Shown: piece by piece, positions 35,949 to 42,985 of the stretch
How positions within the stretch are numbered: the stretch's first letter is position 1
How the letters are laid out: the number at the start of each line of letters is the position of its first letter
DNA from: Antrihabitans auranticaus
Lineage (GTDB): Bacteria > Actinomycetota > Actinomycetes > Mycobacteriales > Mycobacteriaceae
Direction of reading: 5' to 3'
Length of the DNA: 64,000 bases
Assembly: GCF_016481275.1 (NCBI RefSeq)
Contig: NZ_JAEMNW010000001.1
Span: forward strand, 868,001 to 932,000
Translations under genes and position numbers: made by a program
The notes under the pieces: generated by a model
What the model was told of the DNA's origin: nothing
Database searches by the model: none
Seen by the model: only the letters and a program-made list of their open reading frames with translations

Positions 35949-36314
35949 TCAGTAACTGAAGGTGGTTGCGGATTCGTCGCCGATCCACTTCCACATCGGA
36001 ATCGTGCCCTGGATCTCGGCATTACCGATCAATGCGTCGGCGTCGAGATGCTTGGCGTTGAAACAGATCGGGCAGACGTAGTACCGCCCGCCGGCAGCTT
36101 CGAAGCGCCGCAGGAGGTCCGGCAGGGCCGGGCACCCGTCGCAGGCCACGCCGACTGCAGTGCCTTGAACGGCGAGCCGCACTGCTTCCTTCGTCAGGAA
36201 CATCAGCGTTTCGCGTCCGGTCTCCGCCGCACCAACTGCTACGAGGAACGCGACCGTCACCTTTTCCGGATCTTCCAGTCCTGTCGTCAGACTGACGACT
36301 GCTTTCGTGCCCAT
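35949..36314 (-). CDS. DsrE family sulfur-relay-like protein
   Basis: A 121-residue DsrE/DsrF-fold protein. It has conserved cysteines in ACDGCPAL and YVCPICF, spaced as in small DsrE-like proteins that carry persulfide sulfur or act in redox relay. The ATG at 36314 has GGAGG eight bases upstream, the clearest translation signal of this operon, so it is the first gene. No sulfurtransferase partner is nearby, so a sulfur role is uncertain. Confidence 0.82.
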   Translation of the reverse strand: MGTKAVVSLTTGLEDPEKVTVAFLVAVGAAETGRETLMFLTKEAVRLAVQGTAVGVACDGCPALPDLLRRFEAAGGRYYVCPICFNAKHLDADALIGNAEIQGTIPMWKWIGDESATTFSY

Positions 36315-36387
36315 CGTTCTGTCCTCCTGTTGTCGATGTAGGAGAACCGTACGAGTGGAACGCGGTCGGTCGCGTCGGGTGAACGCC

Positions 36388-37950
36388 CTACAAATCGAGG
36401 GGGTCGAGCAGGCCGTTGCGCAACGCGAACAGCGTTGCGGTCGATCGCGACGACGATCCGGTCTTCGTGTAGATGCGCTCGATGTGGGTGCCCGCAGTCT
36501 TCTTGGCTATGCCGAGATTTCGCGCAACGTCGACGGTCGACGCACCGTGCGCGATCATCTGCAGCACCTCTACCTCGCGTGGGGTGAGTCCCGAGGGTCC
36601 GGTCCGGCGCTTGGCGCCGACACCCGCCGCAGCCAGCACCGCGTCTGCGGCGTCGGCATCGATTCGCCCAGCGCGTACTTCGTCGCGAACCATCGTTGCC
36701 GCCTCTTTGGCGGTCCGCGCGCGACGGTGTGCCCGGTTCTCGGTGAGTGCACGAAACATACACGCAGCAGCCAAGATTCGACCCGAAACAGGAATCGCCG
36801 AACCGCTCATCCCGCGGTGATAGCCGCTGCCGTCCATGCGCTCGTGGGCGAGTGCAGCAACAGCGCCGATCCGCGCAAGCGCCGGCGGCCGAGCGAGCAC
36901 CCGCTCGGTGTAATACGCGCTGAGCCGGACGCGTTCCCACTCTGTCGCCGCCAACGGTCCGGACTTGTCAAGGACGGTCCCCGGCAGGCCGTGCAAGCCG
37001 ATGTCGTGCAGCAATCCGGCGCGTCGAATCTCCCGGACCCGATCGACCGGCATGCGCATCTTCGTCGCGGCCGCGGCAGCCAGATCGGCAACGCCACGGG
37101 AGTGCCCTGCCCTGTGCAGGCTCCGCAGATCAGTGAAATCGGCGACCGACTCGAGCGCAACGTCGAGCTCCTGCTCGGACAGTTGACGCCGTAACGCGGG
37201 ATCATCGGCGATGAGGTCACGCAGTTCGCTATGAGACTCGATGTCGGGCAACACGTCTGGCGCGATCGCACAGAACGCGTCCACTATTTCCGGGTCGAAT
37301 TGCGTGCCCCGGCGATCCCTGGCAACTTTGACGGCATCGTCGACACCACCGATCCGGTGATGTACCTCGACGACATCGGCGAGATGGAACAGCCGGATCG
37401 GGAGGGCAATGTCTGTGCCGCCGACACCTTCGGGCACACCGCGACCGTCCCACCGTGTGAAGAACTGCCGCAACCCTTCCGCGACGGGATCCGCCAGCCC
37501 GAGCTGCTGCGCCATCGTCGACACCGTCATGCAATGCGACTGCATGCCGCGCACGACGTTTCGGCCGCCAGTCGCGACAAGTGCAGCGGCGGCCAGAATT
37601 CGTCGCGACATCGGTGCGCCGGCAGCAGCATGGCCCGCGAAGAATCGAAAGGCGGAAGCGCCCGCGAGGTCGAATGCGTAACCGTCGGAACGGAATGCGA
37701 TGTCGTCACCGAACAACGCGCCGACCTCCGGTGCATCGGCAACGCAACCGACCCAGGACAACATCGCCACGTAGAACAACGACTCCTGCTGTTCTGGCGG
37801 TAGTCCGACGTGCCCGGCGGTACGTGCCGCGATCTGCCAGGAACGCAGAATGTGTTCCATCGGTTGCCCCAGACCTAGATCGGTGGCCATCGAAAATGCC
37901 GCCAGCAGCTCGGCCAGCGAGATGCCGGAATCTTTGTCGGCGGGGTCCAT
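36388..37950 (-). CDS. HD-GYP-like phosphodiesterase with LuxR-type HTH
   Basis: A 520-residue protein with a duplicated HD-GYP-like body. The N-terminal half keeps only fragments (SHCMTVS near 139; WDGRGVPEGVGG near 168; HLADVVEVHH near 190). The C-terminal half has His315-Asp316 (LLHDIG) and HERMDGSGYHRG (369-380), in which GYP has become GYH. A LuxR/GerE DNA-binding domain occupies about 455-510 (LTPREVEVLQMIAHG; IAKKTAGTHIERIY). It is thus a probable transcription factor with a phosphohydrolase-type sensor, conceivably answering a nucleotide signal. It is divergent from the lipase across the 33-bp palindrome. Confidence 0.85.
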   Translation of the reverse strand: MDPADKDSGISLAELLAAFSMATDLGLGQPMEHILRSWQIAARTAGHVGLPPEQQESLFYVAMLSWVGCVADAPEVGALFGDDIAFRSDGYAFDLAGASAFRFFAGHAAAGAPMSRRILAAAALVATGGRNVVRGMQSHCMTVSTMAQQLGLADPVAEGLRQFFTRWDGRGVPEGVGGTDIALPIRLFHLADVVEVHHRIGGVDDAVKVARDRRGTQFDPEIVDAFCAIAPDVLPDIESHSELRDLIADDPALRRQLSEQELDVALESVADFTDLRSLHRAGHSRGVADLAAAAATKMRMPVDRVREIRRAGLLHDIGLHGLPGTVLDKSGPLAATEWERVRLSAYYTERVLARPPALARIGAVAALAHERMDGSGYHRGMSGSAIPVSGRILAAACMFRALTENRAHRRARTAKEAATMVRDEVRAGRIDADAADAVLAAAGVGAKRRTGPSGLTPREVEVLQMIAHGASTVDVARNLGIAKKTAGTHIERIYTKTGSSSRSTATLFALRNGLLDPLDL

Positions 37951-38016
37951 CGACCCAGCCTATTGGCATGGACAGGCGATCGTCAGGGTGTTGACACACC
38001 TATGCGAATCCACGAT

Positions 38017-38049
38017 TATGAACCATGTTCATAATGAACATGGTTCATA
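38017..38049. promoter_or_regulatory. 33-bp perfect palindrome made of two overlapping operators
   Basis: Two 17-bp units share one base: TATGAACCATGTTCATA (38017-38033) and AATGAACATGGTTCATA (38033-38049). The whole 33 bp is a perfect inverted repeat about its central A (38033). The half-sites equal those of the operator at 6870-6886. It lies 37 bp before the lipase start and 66 bp from the HD-GYP/LuxR start, so a cooperative pair of TetR dimers could control either or both. Confidence 0.8.
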
Positions 38050-38086
38050 TTCGCGCACCACACTCCGCACGATCGGAGGCAGGTCA

Positions 38087-39181
38087 ATGACGACCGCCGA
38101 TGCCCGGCAACATTTCTCGGCGCACGGACCGCCCGGGACACTGCTCGGCGCCGAGCCGATGCGCGCGTATCTGGTTCCCGGCGTTCGGTTGCCGGCTCAC
38201 GCGTGGCGGATCCGGTACGCCACGACGACGGCAACGGGCGACCCGACTGTCGTCGGAGGCATCGTTCTGGTGCCGCCCGAACCGCACGCGAACGGGCCGC
38301 GTCCACTCATCGGCTACGCGATCGGCACGCAGGGACTCGCCGACCGCGCCGCACCTTCCTGGCAGCTCGGCCGGGGCATCGAATACGAGGCCTCGGTAAT
38401 TGCCGCCGCGCTGCGCCGCGGCTGGGCGGTCACGCTGACCGACTATCCCGGGCTCGGCACGCCGGGCAACCATCCGTACGTCATCGGACGCGCGCTCGGG
38501 CCGGCGGTCCTCGACAGCATCCGCGCCGCACGCCAACTCGATCCGGCCAGGCTCGATCCGGCAGGACCCCTCGCGATCTTCGGTTACTCGGAAGGCGGGT
38601 GTGCTGCCGGCTGGGCGCTGCAACTTCAGCCCACGTATGCGCCCGAGTTGGTTCTCGCTGCGGGCGCCGTCGGCGCTGCACCAGTCGACCTCGAGACCAT
38701 GGTTCCCGCCACCGACGGCGGATTGTTCGCGTTCCTTCTTTTCTACGGCCTCATCGGGCTCGACAGCGCCTACCCCGAACTCGACATCCTCGCGGACCTC
38801 AACCCACGCGGCCGCCGCGCCGTCGCCCTGTTCAATCGAACCCACATCATCCAGGCGATTGCCCTCGGTGCCGCGATGCCGCGGAAACGCGCATCCGCCT
38901 ACACAATCCGATCACCTCACGCGCGACCGGACGTCATAGCCCGAATGCGCGAGAACCGCCTCGGCCAGCTCCGCCCGTCGGTCCCCGTGCTCATCGGCGC
39001 CGGCACCCGCGATCAGGTCATCCCGTTCGCGCAGGCCGTCCAGCTGCACCGCGACTGGCAGCACCTCGGCGCAGACGTTCGACTGCGGCGGATGCCGATC
39101 CGCGAGCACATCACGGGCGGAATCTCGTTTGCACCGTATGCCTTCCGCTTTCTCGCCGGACACCTCGCGGGGGCGGTCTGA
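38087..39181 (+). CDS. lipase family alpha/beta hydrolase
   Basis: A 364-residue protein of the fungal-type secretory lipase family (LIP). The nucleophile elbow is IFGYSEGGCAA (Ser about residue 168). The acid is probably in GAGTRDQVIPFAQ, and the His in IREHITGG. There is no signal peptide, unlike secreted relatives, so it may be intracellular. ATG 38087 has GGAGG seven bases upstream; longer frames extend through the palindrome and are rejected. Being under the shared operator suggests that its ester substrate feeds the SDR/ligase operon at 7.5-9.9 kb. Confidence 0.85.
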   Translation: MTTADARQHFSAHGPPGTLLGAEPMRAYLVPGVRLPAHAWRIRYATTTATGDPTVVGGIVLVPPEPHANGPRPLIGYAIGTQGLADRAAPSWQLGRGIEYEASVIAAALRRGWAVTLTDYPGLGTPGNHPYVIGRALGPAVLDSIRAARQLDPARLDPAGPLAIFGYSEGGCAAGWALQLQPTYAPELVLAAGAVGAAPVDLETMVPATDGGLFAFLLFYGLIGLDSAYPELDILADLNPRGRRAVALFNRTHIIQAIALGAAMPRKRASAYTIRSPHARPDVIARMRENRLGQLRPSVPVLIGAGTRDQVIPFAQAVQLHRDWQHLGADVRLRRMPIREHITGGISFAPYAFRFLAGHLAGAV

Positions 39182-39214
39182 CGCGGTCCCTTCACGTCGC
39201 CCTCCCTGCGTCGC

Positions 39215-39245
39215 AAAAAAGGAGCCCCCACGAGACCGCGGCTCC
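39215..39245 (-). terminator. possible terminator read on the minus strand
   Basis: GGAGCC (39221-39226) pairs with GGCTCC (39240-39245). Read on the minus strand the stem is followed by six T residues (39220-39215), the pattern of a Rho-independent terminator. No minus-strand gene is seen upstream, so it may block antisense transcription into the lipase or be fortuitous. The remaining gap to 39310 shows nothing else. Confidence 0.45.
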
Positions 39246-39310
39246 GATAGCCTCGGGTCCATCGCAGTCGCCTGCGTCCGCACACGCATCGAGACGAGGG
39301 GAACTTCGGC

Positions 39311-40684
39311 ATGACCGCTGAACCCGAAGGTACGGCGGTTTCGCCAGGGACGAGCGCCCAGCCCTTCCGCCGGCTCCCCTACGTGCGCAGCCTCATCATC
39401 ACCGAGTTGTTCTCGGCGGCGGGGTCCACGATGGCAGTCCTGGCGGTCGCATACCTGTCGTTCAACGATTCGAAGTCCGTCATCCACACCGTGCTGGTGT
39501 CGGCCGCGTTCAGCCTGCCCACCGCATTGCTCGGCACTTTCGCCGGGCGCGTCGCGGCACGCTCGGGCCATCGTCGAATGTTGTTCTTCTGCACCGTGAT
39601 CAAGCTCGCACTGTACGTCGCCATGGCTGCGCTGGCCTTCGTCGACGCACTGTCGATCCCGCTGCTCCTTGCGACGAGCGTCCTTCTCGGCGCCGTCGCC
39701 GCTTTCGACTATCCGGCGTGGATGCAGTTCGAACGAGACATCGTGCCCGCCAACCAACTGGACCAGGCAAACGGTACGTTGAGCGCCTACGCCAGTGCCT
39801 CGACATTCGCGGGCGGGATCCTCGGCGGTGTCCTGCTCGGCATCACCGGACCGTGGGCGTTGCTCTTGCTCAACGCTTTCAGCTACGGCGCATTCCTCGT
39901 GATCCTCGCGAAGACGCGGCCGACCGAGCGGGACACTCGACCCGGCGAACGGGTCGGATTCTGGGACGTGGTGCGCTACGTGCGCGGGCAGCCGGCGATC
40001 GCGATCGCGTTCATCCAGACAGGCCTGCTCGGCCTCTTCGTGGCGCCGATTGCGCAACTCCTGCCCGCCATCGCGCATGGACTTTCCGGAGGGACCAACC
40101 TCGGGATCGTCACGGGCGCAGTGGCAGTCGGTGCGATCGGCTTGGCGGCTGTGGTCGGCCGACTCCGCAAGCGCTTCAGCCGGGCGACAATTCTGTACGG
40201 AACCTTCCTTGTCGCCGGCCTCATCATGTTCTTCCTCGGCCTGTTCGGTGACGTGCTCGAGGGCGCGCCGCTGTGGTTCCTGGTACTGCTCGCCCTCATC
40301 CCGTTCGGCTTGCTCTTCTCACTCGCGCAAGCCGTCCTCACAGCGATCGTGCAGACGCGCGTCGACCCGGAGATGGAAGGTCCGGTGTTCGCGCTCTACG
40401 CAATCATCTACACACTGTGCGCACCGCTGGGTGGAATCTTCCTCGGGCGCTTCGCAGACCAACACGACGTCTGGGGTTCACTGAAAGTCGCTGGGGTAAT
40501 GGTGACGATCGCGAGCGTCGCAATTTTCGTCGTGCGCGTCCGACGGACGCAGGCCGAACCCGCGGCGATCGAAGCCCAGACCACTCGGTCCGGCCAGTTC
40601 GACGGAATCCTTCGCGGCCACCTGCTGCATCTGCACCACGACCGCGATTGCGGACATCTCGACGCGGGTCGAGGCAAAGGTTAG
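39311..40684 (+). CDS. MFS exporter (EntS/MFS_3-like)
   Basis: A 457-residue transporter of twelve spans, similar to enterobactin-exporter-like MFS_3 proteins. It has the loop FAGRVAARSGHRRMLFF (motif A-like) between spans 2 and 3, FDYPAWMQFERDIVPANQLDQAN, characteristic of this group, and a matching C-half. The last 40 residues (TRSGQFDGILRGHLLHLHHDRD) are His-rich, soluble and unusual. The cargo is unknown. It converges on the TetR gene at 40814, with a short hairpin (CGACTC/GAGTCG, 40763-40776) in the 129-bp gap as a possible weak terminator. Confidence 0.85.
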   Translation: MTAEPEGTAVSPGTSAQPFRRLPYVRSLIITELFSAAGSTMAVLAVAYLSFNDSKSVIHTVLVSAAFSLPTALLGTFAGRVAARSGHRRMLFFCTVIKLALYVAMAALAFVDALSIPLLLATSVLLGAVAAFDYPAWMQFERDIVPANQLDQANGTLSAYASASTFAGGILGGVLLGITGPWALLLLNAFSYGAFLVILAKTRPTERDTRPGERVGFWDVVRYVRGQPAIAIAFIQTGLLGLFVAPIAQLLPAIAHGLSGGTNLGIVTGAVAVGAIGLAAVVGRLRKRFSRATILYGTFLVAGLIMFFLGLFGDVLEGAPLWFLVLLALIPFGLLFSLAQAVLTAIVQTRVDPEMEGPVFALYAIIYTLCAPLGGIFLGRFADQHDVWGSLKVAGVMVTIASVAIFVVRVRRTQAEPAAIEAQTTRSGQFDGILRGHLLHLHHDRDCGHLDAGRGKG

Positions 40685-40813
40685 ACGCGCCGCCTCACCG
40701 AAACTAGCTCCGCCGCACCCCTTTTCGGGATCCACACCGACTTTCTGGCCCTAAACTCGGTGCGACTCCCGAGTCGGGGTGCGAACCAACTCGGAACCGG
40801 CAGTACGCGAGCC

Positions 40814-41506
40814 CTAAGACCCTGCACCCAGTCGGGCGATAACGGCGTCAATGGCCAGGTTGACGGTGTATTCGTATTCGCCTCCGCGGTCGAAGCGGGC
40901 CAGGTGCGGCGCGGCGTCCCGGATCGTTGCGAGACCTGAGTCGGTCAGAGCAGTTTCCCGCTCACCGATCGCAGCGGCGTCGGAAATCCCGAAGGTCGGT
41001 GCCGCCGAGACTTCGCGCAGGAGGGTACCGATGATGGTGGCAACCAGGAAGCGGAGCAGGTGCACCGCCTCCTCGGGATTACTACCGGCGTCGATCAGGA
41101 TGCGCAACAGAGAATCCACCGGCGCGAGTCCCTCGAAGGATGCGAGTTGACGGGTCAGTACGAGGGCCGCCGCTTCCGCATGGACCAGCGCGAGGTCGCG
41201 GAACGAATCCGAGATCGCTCGAAGATCCCCGCGTGTGTCGCCGGAGCGTTCCGGTACGCCGAGGCCACCCAAGATCTGTTCGGCGACCGCATCGAGCAGG
41301 CCATCGATGCCGTCGACATGGTTGTAGAGACTCTTCGCGTCCACACCGAGCGCCCGGCCGACCGACCGCATGCTCACTGCCGCAACACCTTCGGTATCGA
41401 TGACTTTCAGCGTCGCTTCGACGATCGCAGCGCGAGTGAGCCCGGGCGCGCCTTTGGGTGGCCGACCGCGCCGGCCGGGTGACGTATCGAGCGGGTCCGG
41501 AGTCAT
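40814..41506 (-). CDS. TetR family regulator (TetR_C-type)
   Basis: A 230-residue repressor. The helix-turn-helix is MRSVGRALGVDAKSLYNHVDGIDGLLDAV (about residues 45-75), with the C-terminal domain of the tetracycline-repressor type. ATG 41506 is taken as start; the frame is open further up to 41572 but that reaches into the operator. It is divergent from the NTF2-like/MBL pair and separated by two palindromes, so autoregulation and control of that pair are very likely. Confidence 0.9.
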   Translation of the reverse strand: MTPDPLDTSPGRRGRPPKGAPGLTRAAIVEATLKVIDTEGVAAVSMRSVGRALGVDAKSLYNHVDGIDGLLDAVAEQILGGLGVPERSGDTRGDLRAISDSFRDLALVHAEAAALVLTRQLASFEGLAPVDSLLRILIDAGSNPEEAVHLLRFLVATIIGTLLREVSAAPTFGISDAAAIGERETALTDSGLATIRDAAPHLARFDRGGEYEYTVNLAIDAVIARLGAGS

Positions 41507-41539
41507 GTCATCTACTTTGCCGCACACCCTTGCCAAAAG

Positions 41540-41584
41540 TCCACACCGTGGATTAACCTCCAATTTACCCACAATGTGGGTAAA
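41540..41584. promoter_or_regulatory. double operator between TetR and the NTF2-like gene
   Basis: A perfect 21-bp inverted repeat covers 41564-41584 (arms TTTACCCACA and TGTGGGTAAA around one A). A shorter one, TCCACACCGTGGA, lies at 41540-41552. Both contain CCACA/TGTGG-like half-sites, so they may bind the same TetR protein with different affinity. The larger site lies 18 bp before ATG 41603. Confidence 0.8.
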
Positions 41585-41602
41585 AGGCTTTCAGGAGACG
41601 GC

Positions 41603-42172
41603 ATGAATCACGAATCGACACGCTTCACCCTGCCCAGCGAGGATGTGCTGCGCCGCCGCGAGAAACTCGTCCTCGACCACTTCCACGACGAAGTGCGGCA
41701 GGACTGGGACGCAACGCTCTCGACCTTCCCTCACCCGCACTACGAACTCATCGCGCCGATGGTCGTTCACGACGGAAATGCTGACGTGCGTACCTATTAC
41801 GCGGACACGCGCGTCGCCTTCCCCGATCAGGACCACGAGATCATCGCCTTCCGGCACGCCCACGATGCCGTGATCGTCGAATTCTGGCTACTCGGAACCC
41901 ATCTCGGACCGCTGGACAAGATTCCCGCGACCGGCTCGAAGCATCGCACCAGGATGAACGCATACTTCATTTTCGACGAGAACGAAGATCTGATCGTCGA
42001 GCGCATCTACTTCGACCAGCTCACGATCCTCAAACAGTTGATCGGCGGCCTCGACAAGAAGAACCCGCGTGACCTGATCAAGCTCGGCAAGACCGTCATG
42101 GGACTGCTCCAGATGGCAGGCCGCGAACCCGACCCGCGTCTGCTCGCCACCGTCGCACCGGACCTCGGCTAG
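41603..42172 (+). CDS. SnoaL/NTF2-like protein (ester cyclase type)
   Basis: A 189-residue protein with an NTF2-like fold as in SnoaL polyketide cyclases. Typical elements are HEIIAFRHAHDAVIVEFWLLGTH, the HRTRMNAYFIFDENEDLIVERIYFD strand pair, and an extended C-terminal helix (KLGKTVMGLLQMAG). AGGAG sits six bases before the ATG. It is the first of a two-gene unit with the MBL-fold enzyme. In catabolic regions such proteins act as isomerases, hydratases or small-molecule binders; the exact reaction is unknown. Confidence 0.8.
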   Translation: MNHESTRFTLPSEDVLRRREKLVLDHFHDEVRQDWDATLSTFPHPHYELIAPMVVHDGNADVRTYYADTRVAFPDQDHEIIAFRHAHDAVIVEFWLLGTHLGPLDKIPATGSKHRTRMNAYFIFDENEDLIVERIYFDQLTILKQLIGGLDKKNPRDLIKLGKTVMGLLQMAGREPDPRLLATVAPDLG

Positions 42173-42179
42173 GAAACAC

Positions 42180-42980
42180 ATGCGAGTACACAGCCTCAAC
42201 TGCGGCACGATGCGACCGGTGCGGACTCCCGACGGCCTCGTGTGCCATGTGTTGCTCATCGAAGGACCGAACAGTCTCACTCTGGTCGACTCCGGGCTGG
42301 GACTTGCCGATGCAGCAGATCCGGCCGGCCGTTTCGGCGAGGCCAGATTCTACGTGCGCCCAACTTTCGACACCGCCGAAGCTGCGATAAATCAAGTCAA
42401 GGCACTGGGTTTCGACCCACGGGACGTGCGTGACATCGTGCTGACGCACTTCGATGCCGACCACACCGGCGGACTCGCCGACTTCCCCTGGGCGAAAGTA
42501 CATTTGACGGCCGCGGAGAACTTCGCCGCCACGCATCCCAAGGGGCTGATCGAAAAGGGGCGCTACCTACGCACCCACCGTATCCACGACCCCATCCTCG
42601 TGGAGCACACCCCCTCCGACACGGAACAGTGGCGCGGCTTCCCGGGCGCCAAGGAACTCACCGACATTGCGACCGGCATCGTCCTCATCAACCTGCCCGG
42701 GCATTCTCGCGGCCACGCGGCGGTCGCGGTCGATGCCGGCGACCACTGGATAATGCATGTCGGCGACAGCTTCTATCACCACGGCCAGGTCGACGGTAGC
42801 GGCAAGGCTCCGTTTGCCCTCACCGCGATGGAGCGCGTCATCGCCCACGACTGGAAAACGGTGCAGGGCAACCACAACCGTCTCGCGCAGCTATGGCAAC
42901 AAGCCGATCCGGACCTCGTGCTCGTCAATGCACACTGCCCCACGCTGCTCGACCTCGCGCGAGGAAAGCCGACGCGATGA
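42180..42980 (+). CDS. MBL-fold metallo-hydrolase (lactonase-like)
   Basis: A 266-residue metallo-beta-lactamase-fold hydrolase. The metal motif is HFDADHTGG (90-98), the variant in which the second His of HxHxDH is Asp, common in one lactonase-like branch. Further ligands are the His of LINLPGHSRGH, the Asp of MHVGDSFYHH, and the His of NAHCP at the end. It lies seven bases after the NTF2-like gene and shares the TetR control region. It may hydrolyse a lactone or thioester. It ends five bases before the convergent PknK stop. Confidence 0.88.
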   Translation: MRVHSLNCGTMRPVRTPDGLVCHVLLIEGPNSLTLVDSGLGLADAADPAGRFGEARFYVRPTFDTAEAAINQVKALGFDPRDVRDIVLTHFDADHTGGLADFPWAKVHLTAAENFAATHPKGLIEKGRYLRTHRIHDPILVEHTPSDTEQWRGFPGAKELTDIATGIVLINLPGHSRGHAAVAVDAGDHWIMHVGDSFYHHGQVDGSGKAPFALTAMERVIAHDWKTVQGNHNRLAQLWQQADPDLVLVNAHCPTLLDLARGKPTR

Positions 42981-42985
42981 CGAGT

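Noticed and set aside
38912-40078. A 388-codon minus-strand frame opposite the lipase end and MFS gene
   Set aside because: Charged low-complexity translation without motifs; the plus-strand MFS protein has proper spans. The hairpin at 39215-39245 alone does not justify a minus-strand gene.
40763-40776. CGACTC/GAGTCG hairpin between the MFS and TetR genes as a strong terminator
   Set aside because: Only six base pairs with a 2-base loop and no T tract; mentioned only as a weak possibility.
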